A stretch of DNA of 64,000 bases, taken from Paenibacillus oceani (lineage in GTDB: Bacteria > Bacillota > Bacilli > Paenibacillales > NBRC-103111). Positions 26,929-36,309 of the stretch are shown here, in pieces; within the stretch, counting starts at the first letter, position 1, and the number at the start of each line of letters is the position of its first letter. The notes under the pieces were generated by a model, which saw only the letters and a program-made list of their open reading frames with translations, searched no databases and was not told the origin of the DNA. A program made the translations under genes and the position numbers. Location of the stretch: NCBI RefSeq assembly GCF_014705615.1, contig NZ_JACXJA010000006.1, positions 1-64,000 of the forward strand. The letters run 5' to 3'.

Positions 26929-27586
26929 CTGGGTCCCTCCCGTTTCCTATACACGAATGGTTCATGAGGCCGGTTCTTGGATGTCGACGTACAGCTCCAT
27001 GACAACGCTTCCATTCCTTCTCTGCTACCACCCGCTTCCCGGGATACTGTAATGAGCATGTATAAAATAGTGAGTTGTATTATACATGTCTCTTTTTTAG
27101 TATAAGCGGTGCTCTATCATTTGAACAGGGAAAAAAGGCTCTTCTTTCTTTTTTGAAAGTTTTTGCAGAATCGAAGAAGGAGCGCAGTTGGGGAAACTCT
27201 TGCTTTTAGCGGATTTTGACGCATATCAGTGTTCTCCCTTCGATCGTCGGAAGACAGGAGCTTATACGCTTACTATGAAAAACCGTCCGGTCAAGGCGTC
27301 CGGACGGTCAGTGCACAGCGAGCTCTATCACGAGATAAGAGTCTTTGGCATGTTCTATTTTCGGCATCTGGGGACGGCAGGGTCGAATATAGGCGGTTAG
27401 CCCCCCTTATTTCAACCAACTGTCGGGGTGTGGACCCTTTTCGCAGATTTTAGCGGTCGCAAACCGCTCTTATTCCGTGTCCAAGCGAATTTTCAGGTCA
27501 AATAAAAGCTACCAACCACCCTTATTTGGTTCTCCTGTCCATATGCGGGGACACCCGATCGAGATCCTGCGACGAACGGCCTGCGG
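26929..27586. other. Intergenic region with a terminator and dispersed repeats
   Basis: No credible gene in about 650 bp. It holds the heparinase gene's upstream region, the terminator at 27276-27308, and repeat-family sequence at 27452-27476 (AGCGGTCGCAAACCGCT then CTTATT). Confidence 0.5.
27276..27308 (-). terminator. Intrinsic terminator downstream of the second solute-binding lipoprotein
   Basis: Minus-strand ACCGTCCGG-acgccttga-CCGGACGGT followed by TTTTTCATAG. It is 280 bp past the lipoprotein stop, so a long 3' trailer is implied. Confidence 0.7.
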
Positions 27587-28900
27587 CTACTTTTTGCTGT
27601 CGGCCTCAATCGTTTTATTCACCGTCTCCTCAGCGATCCGGAGCGCCGTATTCGCATCCTGTACACCCGTAACGACCGATATGAATGCATTGAACAGCTG
27701 GCCTCCCGCACTCGCATTATATTTCGAAATTTGCATCGGAGGAGCGTTCTTCTCCGCCAGAAACGCCTTTGCGTTCTTACCTTTATAAAGCGCAGAATTT
27801 TGACCGAACGCACTTCTTACTTCTTTATTTTTCAACATGCTGACATATTGGCCTTTTTTGGATAATTCGAGCTGGAATTCCGGAGAGGCCAAATACGAAA
27901 TTACTTCATACGCCGGTTCCTTATGCTTGCTGGTTTGCGACACAAACATATAAAACGGATACGCCTGCGGACCGCCCCCCGGGTTTTTCGCATCTGTCGG
28001 AAATGCCGCGAGATCCCAGTTCATACCCTCCAGTTCCTTCTCCGTATACAAAGCGCTTACCGGCAGCCACATGGCGACAGTCCGGTCTTTCATGAACATA
28101 TTCCCCTGATTGGCCACCTGAAGCTTCGTTTTATCCCATTCCATCCCGGGGAGCTGGTAAAACCGCGTTACATTGTCCAGGAAGCTTTTCCATCCGTCCG
28201 TGGCCAATGCCGCTTTATTTGTGACCGGGTCGATCATGTTCATCGACTGCGGATTACGCAGCGCCAAGTGGGAGGCGGAAATTACTGCGCCGTAATACTG
28301 CGTGCCTCCGTCTTTAACGGTAAGCCTTTTGGCGGTCTCGTACATCGTGTCCCAGGTCATGCCGTCTTTCGGGTAAGGAACGCCGAACTTGTCGAAAATA
28401 TCCTTGTTGTAATAAACGCCGGAAGGCACGTCGAATATCGGCAAACCGTAGATTTGCCCGTTGCTGATTTGCTTCAATATTTCGATGCTCGCCGGTTCGT
28501 ATTGATTCAGATCGGTCTTGTATTTTGTAATATAAGATGTGATATCGCTCTGCAGACCAAGCCTCAGCAGAAAAGCGTCGACAGAGCCGATCGAGATGGC
28601 CATAACATCCAGCTGCTCCCCGGTCATGACCAGTTCATCGATTTGTTTCGTATCTTTGTACGGAATCAACTTGGCCGTGACATGGGGAAATTTTTTGCGG
28701 ATCTGATCCCCGTAATCCTTCATAAACGTTTCTTCGTTCCCGTAAGGCCAGTAAAACGCTAATGTCACAGGCTCTTTTTTGTCCGGTGTCTCCGTTCCGG
28801 TTCCTGCGTCCGTCCCTCCTTCTTTTGGATTGCCGCAGGCAGCGGCGGTGCTCAAGGCTGCAAGCAAAACAACGGATCTGATCCTTTTACGTATCTTCAT
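27587..28900 (-). CDS. ABC-type sugar solute-binding lipoprotein (paralogue 2, no permease nearby)
   Basis: About 437 residues from ATG 28900 (GGGGGA upstream); the frame opens at 28951. The signal peptide MKIRKRIRSVVLLAALSTAAAC ends in a lipobox with the Cys at residue 22. The core motif YYNKDIFDKFGVPYPKDGMTW matches the paralogues at 21.3 and 45.6 kb. It belongs to the extracellular solute-binding protein family 1. It lies 32 bp after the broken beta-helix gene on the same strand, suggesting they were one transcript. No permease or ATPase gene is present, so it must rely on a transporter encoded elsewhere or serve in sensing or surface binding. Confidence 0.9.
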   Translation of the reverse strand: MKIRKRIRSVVLLAALSTAAACGNPKEGGTDAGTGTETPDKKEPVTLAFYWPYGNEETFMKDYGDQIRKKFPHVTAKLIPYKDTKQIDELVMTGEQLDVMAISIGSVDAFLLRLGLQSDITSYITKYKTDLNQYEPASIEILKQISNGQIYGLPIFDVPSGVYYNKDIFDKFGVPYPKDGMTWDTMYETAKRLTVKDGGTQYYGAVISASHLALRNPQSMNMIDPVTNKAALATDGWKSFLDNVTRFYQLPGMEWDKTKLQVANQGNMFMKDRTVAMWLPVSALYTEKELEGMNWDLAAFPTDAKNPGGGPQAYPFYMFVSQTSKHKEPAYEVISYLASPEFQLELSKKGQYVSMLKNKEVRSAFGQNSALYKGKNAKAFLAEKNAPPMQISKYNASAGGQLFNAFISVVTGVQDANTALRIAEETVNKTIEADSKK

Positions 28901-28932
28901 AGCAACGATTCCCCCATTATCTATCTTCCGGT

Positions 28933-30305
28933 TCAGCATTGCGCACTCCACACCAGAAGTACATTATTTCCCACTGCAGCGGGAGGGGACAAGAAATGAA
29001 CGTTCAAATACGCTGCATCGGCCTCCACATAAGCGATACCCGCTGTTCCGGAATCAGCGGAGGCTGGCGTGACCTGGTAGCTCGACGGGGTCCCTGAAAG
29101 TCCGTGCGGAATCGGATAAAGCATCGTCACGCCATCCCCGCTGTAAGCCGCTTTGCCGGTTCGGACTTCACTCAGAAGCCCGTATGGCTTGAACACGGGA
29201 GCGCTATGAACGGATACATACTCCCATAAAACCGTTCCGTCGGCGGCGATCCCGCTGCTGTGACCCGGCGATGCCGTCCCCGAAACACCGTTTTTGACAG
29301 CCCGGTATACTTTGGCATTGGCATTTGTATAAACACCTGCCGGGTAAGATTGATTGGCGGTCCAAGCTGTGCTGGGCGTAAACGTTCCTGCCGCCGTGCA
29401 TACCCATCCGATTGATGCATTTGCACCCGACGGTCCGGTATTCTGTACACGATCCCCGATAGTCCAAGTGCCGGTTGAAGGTACCGTTGACTGGACAAGC
29501 GTCTTCGGGTTAATTCCGAAATTGTCGTACTGGTAGCAGTCCACCGCACTCGGAGACACGATAATCGGGCGATTCGAGCGGTTGCCGTAAAACACGCAGT
29601 CCGACGCCGTCCCCTGGGCATAGGCCATACTGTTCCCCATCATCACACAGCGATTGTTCGTTACTTTTACCAGATACGTATAACTGATGTTAATAAAATA
29701 AGTGGTATTGCCGATATCGTCCCGCAGCTGGTTATTGCTGATTTCGATGTCGCTGATGCGGCTCGCTGCGCTGCCGACAAGGTTTATGCCCGCTTTGTAC
29801 GTATTGCCCTGGCTGTTGTTGGACAGGATGTTGCCGTCAATCGTAACTTTAGTTACGCCGGGATACACGTAAATGCCAAAGCCTCCGTTATCCTTCATGA
29901 TGTTGTTGGCAAGTACAATGTCTCCGGTAGGCAGATTGCCGAAATACGTAATCGAGTCGTCCGTCACCCCGTCTCCTGCGGCGCCGAAATCTTTGACGCT
30001 GATTTGCTCCCGCAGCTTATCCCGCGCCGTCCGCTCCGGTTGATTGCCGTCATACTTGTCGTCACGCAATCCGAGCCGATCCCGTCCGGACAACTCCCGC
30101 CGCCATAAACCGCATTCCGTACCGAATGGCCGTTTGCGGCCGACGCCAAGCTTCCGTTCCATAGTCCTCCCGCCATCAGAGCCATCCCGCCCGCACCGAT
30201 CGCCGTCAGCATCTCCCTGCGGCTGACTTTGTTTTCTGTCCCGGCTTCCCGTTCCCCTTTCCGTTCCCCGGCATGTAAAAACGGCTTGCTTTCTTCATCA
30301 TTCAT
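28933..30305 (-). pseudogene. Broken Tat-exported right-handed beta-helix protein (frameshift plus probable internal deletion)
   Basis: From ATG 30305 (AAAGGGGAA upstream) the frame encodes a Tat-type signal, VSRREMLTAIGAGGMALMAGG, but runs out of frame within about 60 codons. The matching body continues in another frame from roughly 30060-30115 (RDDKYDGNQPERTARDKL, then ISVKDFGAAGDGVTDD) to the stop at 28933. A second defect is visible. After GDGVTDD the usual first coils of the pectate-lyase-3 type helix are missing and the text jumps to SITYFGNLPTGDIVLANN. The intact relative at 44.0-45.5 kb shows both the expected order (Tat signal, then HVKDFGAIGDGLTDDTD) and the missing segment. Probably non-functional. 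A cre-like box lies upstream. Confidence 0.75.
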
Positions 30306-30377
30306 ACGCGTTTCCCCTTTGCCGATCCCGCAGCAGACTCCGATGACCACCGGGCCTGTTTAACGGAATTTATTGTC

Positions 30378-30391
30378 GGTAAGCGCTTACG
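30378..30391. promoter_or_regulatory. cre-like palindrome upstream of the beta-helix pseudogene
   Basis: GGTAAGCGCTTACG contains the perfect 12-bp palindrome GTAAGCGCTTAC (30379-30390), the core of many CcpA sites. It lies 74 bp before the start codon. Confidence 0.55.
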
Positions 30392-30460
30392 AATATAAGA
30401 TAGCATAGCCGTTTGTTGTTCTCTCATCATTGCTTGGTGATAATTTCGCCGAATGTATCT

Positions 30461-31302
30461 CTAATTGCGCTCTCGGCACAACTTTTTAAAATGTTCGGGA
30501 GTCATCCCGACCATCTTCTTGAAATTCCGCGAGAAATGAGTCGGCTGCTTGAAGCCGACTTCGTAGCAAGCATCCGTCACCGACATTTTGTAGTCGACCA
30601 GAAATAGCAGCTTCGCCTGATGGATTCTGCGTTTATTCAAATGTTCAAAAACCGTCGTGCCGGTCAATTCCTTAAACAGCTTCACCATGTAGTATTTGCT
30701 TAGATGCACGTAGTCGGACAGCTCGTCAAGCGTCAAGTCATTGGCGTAATGGAGCTCGATGTAGTTCAGCAGCTTCCGGACAATTTGTTCCTTCTCTACC
30801 GGAATGGCGACTCTTTCCCGCAGCAATTGTTCGCTATGCTCATAAATAATGAGCAGCAAATCGATAAACGAGGCTCTCAGCCGATTGAATTCGATTGAGC
30901 TTGGCTGGTTGTAATAACGGTGCATTTGCGAAAAGACCATTTCCACTTCCTTTTGGGTCCGCTCCGACAAGCGGCATCGGTAATGAAGCAAATCCCGGAA
31001 CGGCTTTAATACATCCACAAGTCCAGGCTGGTTAAGATGCGGCTTCAAAACCGTTTCGTCAAAGCGGACCATCGTGCGGGTACATTTAATTTGCCTTTCC
31101 ATGAGAGGTCCATGCGAGCTGATCCCGTTCAACACGACCATATCTCCGGGTGTCAGATCAACAACAGTGGTCCCTAATAAATATTGGCATTGACCGGCGT
31201 GTACATATAAAATTTCATATTCGGAATGGTGTGAAAAAAAGAAGACAGAAAGCTTTCATTTCGGTAACTGAATACATCGATTAAAGGGTAGGTTTGGCTC
31301 AT
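30461..31302 (-). pseudogene. AraC family regulator frameshifted in a homopolymer
   Basis: From ATG 31302 (AAAGGTGG upstream) the frame MSQTYPLIDVFSYRNESFLS continues about 22 codons and then shifts at seven consecutive A's on the plus strand (31234-31240). With one more base there, the frame reads HHSEYEILYVHAGQCQYLLG, a normal cupin arm, and joins the in-frame remainder (MVVLNGISSHGP...). The restored length, about 280 residues, is the family norm. The C-terminal double HTH is intact (LDELSDYVHLSKYYMVKLFKELTG and VTDACYEVGFKQPTHFSRNFKKMVGMTPEHF). It is either a real slip mutation, a phase-variable tract, or a sequencing error. An internal-start 226-residue HTH fragment from 31141 could still be made. 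Confidence 0.8.
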
Positions 31303-31444
31303 TCGCTTTCCACCTTTGGTGTAAGATCGGTCATGGGTCAGCTCTGACACTGATATTGGCTTGGGGAGTTTCCGCTATATCGCTCACGATGCGCCGAATT
31401 GCAGCTTGTAACCTTCCTTCGTCCGTCACAACGAATCCGGTCCT

Positions 31445-31764
31445 TTAAAGAGGTTTTATCGCGTCGACTATCAGCGATACGAAGCCTAATTTCCCGTCCC
31501 GGTTCCGGTGATCGAACCGCTTGGACCGGTAGATGAACCCTTTTCTCTCGTCCCATTCTTCATAGTGGAACTCTCCGCTTCGATCCCTTCTTCATAAGGC
31601 AGATGCTCCCATACATGCTCGGCTAAAACCGCCGACAAACTGCCCGGCGTGAAAAGCCTGCTCCAATGATCGCGCACCAGCAGATTCAATTCATTCTCCT
31701 GAGTATGCGTCCAGCCGGGGTTGTTGTTTTGCTGTCCGGCGCCAATTACCACTCTTTGTTCCAT
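31445..31764 (-). pseudogene. SAM-dependent methyltransferase remnant lacking its middle
   Basis: ATG 31764 with TAGGAGG upstream opens MEQRVVIGAGQQNNNPGWTH followed by the LFTPGSLSAVLAEHVWEHLPYEEG motif typical of a Firmicute class I methyltransferase. Right after GIEA the text should continue with the catalytic core. Instead another frame resumes with EFHYEEWDERKGFIYRSKRF, and then RNRDGKLGFVSLIVDAIKPL up to TAA at 31445, the family's C-terminus. So roughly the central half has been deleted and the ends joined out of frame near 31575. The in-frame product would be a 90-odd residue chimera. Non-functional. Confidence 0.75.
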
Positions 31765-31961
31765 AATGCCTCCTATATAGAAAATGCTTGTGCCGCCTGT
31801 ATTTGGAATCATACGCCTACCCGGGTTTATAAGTTGCGGCAGATGGCATCATTTAACTGTTTCAAGCGCAATGCCAATTTAATAACTGCAACTTTTCATT
31901 AAAACTCAGCGTATGTACACAAGAGCTACCTTTTTCATATAACAATCGGGACGGTGTATCG

Positions 31962-33209
31962 TTGATTCACGAAACTACTTATGAGCATGAGACGGAGCTG
32001 GAGCAATTTATAACAGGGATGGAGCAATATGCGCTATACGGTTACGAGGAATCGGTATCCGAACGGCTAAAGGGTCAAATCGACCGGTGGGCCGAGCAAG
32101 GACCGGACGATGTGCTGCTTCGGGCGGTCGAACTTACCGAACTGCGGATTCGGGCTGAGGAGCAAAACTGGAACTTGATCGGTACGATGCTGGATGTTTT
32201 GGAAACGGTGATGGTCCAATTGTCCCCGTCTGCAAACCTTCTCGCTTCGCTTCAGCATCTGCTGGCCGAACGGCGCGGCGCGAAATCCGCATTTCCGAGA
32301 AATGCGAAGAATCACCATCTCCGCTATTACATAGCCGTACTGGCGGAGGCCCGGCCGCTGCAGGAGCTGATGACGATCCTTGCGCACGCCGCTCAGAAGG
32401 AGAACGCTCCGCTGGAGCCGCTTGCTCTGCTGTTGTATGAAGCGGTCATCAGGCACAACGTGGATCGCCGGAATCCGGTCGTGCAGCAGGTGCACAGCCG
32501 GATAATGGAACGCGGCCATCCTCTGGCGTGGCTGCCGCTTCATCGAACCGAGCTGGAGCAGGACTTGATGCTCCGGCATTACAACAAAGGCGGCGGGGGA
32601 GGATACGGCTCGTCCTTCGGCCCGTCGCGGCGTGCGGACAAAGAGATCCGGCGAGCGGTAGAACAAGCTGCAGAACGGTCGGCTCCTTCCGCCTCAGCAG
32701 CCTACCGATCGGTTCATACACCGGAGGAAGTCGAGCGGCTTCAGACCGCCGTAACGAATTGGCGCGAGCATTCAAATGGCAGATCGGAAGCGGCAGTTTT
32801 TGACCTGGAGAAGCTTCACGCGCCCGTTCATATTACCGAGGAACTGCTGGTGTCGCTCGGCCTGTTATGCTTGCACGGCTCATCCGCATCCCATGTGATG
32901 CTGAGGTCGGTTTTTGCCCCACGCGCGTTTAATCTGCTGTATTCCGCTGCGGCGAATGGCGGAGCTTACAATGACGGGAACTGCAACGCCTACGGTCGCC
33001 TGGAGGCATGGAAGTCGTTTGCCGCTTTGTGCGGAGCTCCGGTAACCGCCGATGCCGATACGGTCCTTCAGCTCGCCGGAAATTGCTCATGGTGGTATTT
33101 CGCCGCCCCGACTCCATGGTTCCGGCAGGTCGCATGGGATATGGGCATCGTCTGCCTCCGGCCTGATGGCCGCTCGCTTGCCGTGCTCGCCTCGACCGAT
33201 ACGGATTAA
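31962..33209 (+). CDS. DUF6183-like protein of unknown function
   Basis: 415 residues, soluble, no signal peptide or membrane span. The N-terminal two thirds are alpha-helical and Leu/Glu/Ala-rich. A Gly-rich loop (GGGGGYGSSFGP) falls near residue 214. The C-terminal part carries NGGAYNDGNCNAYGRLEAWKSFAALCG (about 334-360) and WWYFAAPTPWFRQVAWDMG. These recall DUF6183 proteins of Streptomyces and Paenibacillus from memory, not by search. The start is TTG 31962 with only a weak GGGACGG site; the next in-frame ATG is 19 codons in. It is divergent from the methyltransferase remnant. Function unknown. Confidence 0.7.
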   Translation: MIHETTYEHETELEQFITGMEQYALYGYEESVSERLKGQIDRWAEQGPDDVLLRAVELTELRIRAEEQNWNLIGTMLDVLETVMVQLSPSANLLASLQHLLAERRGAKSAFPRNAKNHHLRYYIAVLAEARPLQELMTILAHAAQKENAPLEPLALLLYEAVIRHNVDRRNPVVQQVHSRIMERGHPLAWLPLHRTELEQDLMLRHYNKGGGGGYGSSFGPSRRADKEIRRAVEQAAERSAPSASAAYRSVHTPEEVERLQTAVTNWREHSNGRSEAAVFDLEKLHAPVHITEELLVSLGLLCLHGSSASHVMLRSVFAPRAFNLLYSAAANGGAYNDGNCNAYGRLEAWKSFAALCGAPVTADADTVLQLAGNCSWWYFAAPTPWFRQVAWDMGIVCLRPDGRSLAVLASTDTD

Positions 33210-33326
33210 GTCCCGGCAGCCCGCCTGTAACTGGCCAATACGTATAAGCGGGGCAAATGAAAGGAACGAATCAACCCGTGACGTTTTGCCCACTACAAAT
33301 GCACACGAGTTCATGTTATTAAACCT

Positions 33327-33365
33327 AAAGGCTGGAGACCTGTTCGGATCGCCAGCCTGTCTTTA
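33327..33365. terminator. Bidirectional hairpin between convergent genes
   Basis: AGGCTGG...CCAGCCT with short T-runs on each side, between the plus-strand DUF6183-like gene and the minus-strand dimethylformamidase-like gene. Confidence 0.5.
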
Positions 33366-33374
33366 TTCCAGCTA

Positions 33375-34763
33375 CTATCGCCCGATGCAGCGATCGAGCA
33401 AGTTCCGGGTGATCCGCTGCACCCGTGGATCGGGGCCCTGGACGTGGCCGAACGTACCTACGGCCGGGATATGCCCTGGCGGGCTGCTGAGCCCTTCCGC
33501 CCACCAAATCGTGCCGGCGTTGAACACCCAGTTGCCGTGCGGACCCGGATAGATGACGGCCGCGTGCTTCCCGTCCCCTTCGGTGACGGCGCCGGTTCCG
33601 ATCAGCTCGCTATGGGCGAGCAGCTCCATCCCCTCGATTTCTTTTAGCGGAATGCCGTGATATTCCCAGCCGATCAGCCCCGGGATGCGGTCACCGGCTT
33701 TCATGCCCGTCCCTTCGAACACCCAGTGGTCGGGCTTCGCCACCGTCCAGTCCCCGTAACCCGGCCCGTAGGAACGGGCGCCCATCAGCTCGTGCTCGTC
33801 GGTAAACCGTTTCTTGCGCGCGAAAGACCGGAACGATTCCGCCGAACCTGGAGACGAATAAGGAATAATCTCATGATACAACGCGTTCCCGGACAAAAAT
33901 AACAGGCTCACTCCCTTGTCCCGCGCGGCCGTCGCATGGTCGTACATGTCTCTGGTCCAATACTCGTCGTGACCGACCGAGATGAACACCCGGCACTTGT
34001 CCAGCAGGGAAGGATCGGCATGAAGGTCGAGATTCGAGCAATACGTGACGTCGTATCCTTCCGCTTCCAACCAATAAGCGAGCGGGAATTCCCATAGCAG
34101 AAACTCGCCCGAGCCGCTCGACAACGGCGCATCGACGATTTGGCAATATCTCGAATACGGACGGTCGAAGCCGACCCTCACGTTCGGCCCCTGGTACCAC
34201 AATTCCGGCGTTCCGTCGTCGTAGATCGAGTTTACTCCCGGCCACTTGTTGTATGCCTGCCACGTAAGATCGCTTACTTGAAGGAGAACCTCCGTCGCTC
34301 TCCGCTGCTTGACGACGAAAATGATATAGCTCTGCGCATAGGGAGGAGCTTGCCGGGTCAGCTTGGCCAAATACACCCCGCTCGCCCAGTCGTCCGGAAT
34401 GACGATCGTCGTGCACGACGGCCAGTCGCATTCCCGAAGCCGCTCCACCGTCTCCATCGGCATCGGCTGCTCCCCTCCGTCAAACGGCCCCAAGTGCAAT
34501 TGATGCCGTCCACCTTTGCCGTCGTAATACCCCATCCGGTACATGTCCACCGTAAACGGACACTCCGGATATACGCTCACCTTCAGCTCGATGCTGTCCC
34601 CCGGATATACGCTCGTACGCGAAGCATACCCTTCGATCGCCGAGGAGCGAAGGCCGCGGATTAGCGTTCCTTGCTGCGTAGGCGTATAATCGAACTTAAA
34701 TTTCGTGATTTGCCAGTCCAGGGTGCCTGGCTGCGTATTTTCGCGCTGTGTCGGATTCGGCAT
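33375..34763 (-). CDS. N,N-dimethylformamidase beta-subunit-like protein
   Basis: About 462 residues. It matches the C-terminal region of the large subunit of N,N-dimethylformamidase. An N-terminal immunoglobulin-like domain (EGYASRTSVYPGDSIELKVS and FTVDMYRMGYYDGKGG, about residues 38-80) is followed by a flavodoxin- or ThuA-like core with VFISVGHDEYWTRDMYDHA (about 257-275) and LLFLSGNALYHEI. In the known enzyme the mononuclear iron is bound by two Tyr and a Glu; SVGHDEYW may hold the Glu and a Tyr. ATG 34763 has AAAGGAG upstream; the frame opens at 34826. No small subunit gene is adjacent, so amide hydrolysis is not assured. Likely cytoplasmic. Confidence 0.75.
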   Translation of the reverse strand: MPNPTQRENTQPGTLDWQITKFKFDYTPTQQGTLIRGLRSSAIEGYASRTSVYPGDSIELKVSVYPECPFTVDMYRMGYYDGKGGRHQLHLGPFDGGEQPMPMETVERLRECDWPSCTTIVIPDDWASGVYLAKLTRQAPPYAQSYIIFVVKQRRATEVLLQVSDLTWQAYNKWPGVNSIYDDGTPELWYQGPNVRVGFDRPYSRYCQIVDAPLSSGSGEFLLWEFPLAYWLEAEGYDVTYCSNLDLHADPSLLDKCRVFISVGHDEYWTRDMYDHATAARDKGVSLLFLSGNALYHEIIPYSSPGSAESFRSFARKKRFTDEHELMGARSYGPGYGDWTVAKPDHWVFEGTGMKAGDRIPGLIGWEYHGIPLKEIEGMELLAHSELIGTGAVTEGDGKHAAVIYPGPHGNWVFNAGTIWWAEGLSSPPGHIPAVGTFGHVQGPDPRVQRITRNLLDRCIGR

Positions 34764-34967
34764 GCCGCTCACTCCTTTAATCTCAGCCGGATTGACCGGC
34801 GACAAATGTAACCGCATACAACTCATTCGAATAGCTCTGGAATCTTCTCACCTAGTTAGTTCAACTGCGGGGCGGAAACTCCTTCCACAATTCTTTCGAA
34901 AAAGTCTTAAAAAATCTGAACCGTTTCTCCTACAATGCCACTATAGAAATGAAAGGCAGGTGATGCT

Positions 34968-35976
34968 GTGAATTCAAACGGTTATGCCGATGCCAAGGAA
35001 GATTATTTGGCACTGTTGCAGCAGGAATATTTAGAAAAGCTGGTCTACTACGCCTTGAAGAAAACAGGGAATAAACACGAAGCCGAAGAACTTGCCCAAG
35101 ATATTGCCGTTCAGGCGGTCATCAGCTTATCCAATGGAAGTGAGCCGTCCGAGTTCGCACATTGGCTGTGGAAACTTGCCAGAAACCGGTATGCGAGATG
35201 GGCGGAACGCAAGCATCGCGGTCGTCTAGTTACAGCAATCATTGATGACGAGCAACTGGCTGAATTTGAAGACGGCGGCCCCTCCGTCGAAGATCGTTTG
35301 ATTCTAAAAGAAAACATCTCTCTATTGAAACGGGAACTCTCTCTCCTGTCCTTCTACTATCGAGAGATCACCGTAGCCTACTACATTCGGGGAGAGCGAG
35401 TTCAAGACATCGCCTCTAATCTGCAGTTGCCCGCAGGTACGATCAAACGAAAGCTGTACGAATCCAGGAAAAATATTAGGGAGGGCAACCTTTGGAGCCG
35501 TGCCGGGGAACTATTTTCCCATGAAGTCTACATATTGGCCAATGCGATTCAGTCAGGCAAACCTCCGGAACAGCTCGGAGATGCAGAAAAAGAAGTCATT
35601 CGCGATCTCATGAAGAGGGGATTTGTGAAAAAGGGCAGCGGACCGATCACGCCGACATTCCCCGTGTGGACCCGTGAACAACTTCATCAATGGGTGAATA
35701 TTCTCAAAAGCGAACGGTTACACAACGAACTATACGCCATCATGGAGGAGCATTACGACTATATTTATGAAAAAGATCGGGCAGCATGTGCCCGACCGAC
35801 TCGTCAATCAGCTGAAGTTTGTTTCAGCGACCTACCTATCCGATTTCCGCATGGCCGGTTTGCGCTATGCCCTGAAACACAAACGGATTTCCATCCCGGA
35901 TTCTATCGAAAGCAGCACCATCGCCATGTACATGGAGCTACACGGATTGCCCGCTGACAGCACCGACTATCCATGA
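34968..35976 (+). pseudogene. Sigma-70 family RNA polymerase sigma factor, frameshifted near its 3' end
   Basis: GTG start at 34968 with GGCAGGTGA upstream. Region 2 (residues about 20-80, LVYYALKKTGNKHEAEELAQDIAVQAV, WLWKLARNRYARWAE) and region 4 (about 120-165, FYYREITVAYYIRGERVQDIASNLQLPAGTIKRKLYESRKNI) are intact, followed by a helical extension. At five A's (35770-35774) the frame shifts. With four A's it would read IYEKIGQHVPDRLVNQLKFV to the stop at 35974-35976, about 335 residues. As written the frame ends at 35957 with an unrelated tail. The DNA-binding part is untouched, so the product could retain activity. Sequencing error is the alternative. Confidence 0.75.
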
Positions 35977-36004
35977 AAACGGCGTCAGACACCTTCCGTT
36001 GTCG

Positions 36005-36289
36005 TCAAACAAGGAAAGCCTCATCGGCAAACCTTTCTCCCACCAGGACGTTGCCGGAGGAGGAAATATGGATTTCGTCCGACAGCGGGCAATCAACCGT
36101 TACGATCAGCTCCACCTGCTCCTCATGGGCAATGCGCCGCTGAATCTCCCGCATCCGGCTCCACTGCGGATCGGGAGCGTCCGGCGCCGTATAAGCGCCA
36201 AGCTGAGCCGTGAATACCGGGAGCTCCGCTCCAGACTTGCCGGCGACGGTACGAAACGCCTCCAGCAGAGAATGAAACCACTGCGGATG
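36005..36289 (-). pseudogene. 3' fragment of a sialate O-acetylesterase (SASA family)
   Basis: An open minus-strand stretch bounded upstream by a TAA at 36290-36292 reads HPQWFHSLLEAFRTVAGKSG, then ELPVFTAQLGAYTAPDAPDP, QWSRMREIQRRIAH, VTVDCPLSDEIHISSSGNVL, VGERFADEAFLV and stop. This is the C-terminal part of carbohydrate esterases of the SASA type, including the DxxH-like DEIH pair that supplies the catalytic Asp/His. There is no start codon, and the Ser nucleophile domain is absent. It begins 20 bp after the stop of the TIM-barrel isomerase gene. A truncated, non-functional remnant. Confidence 0.65.
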
Positions 36290-36309
36290 TTACTCCGGGA
36301 CTACTCATC

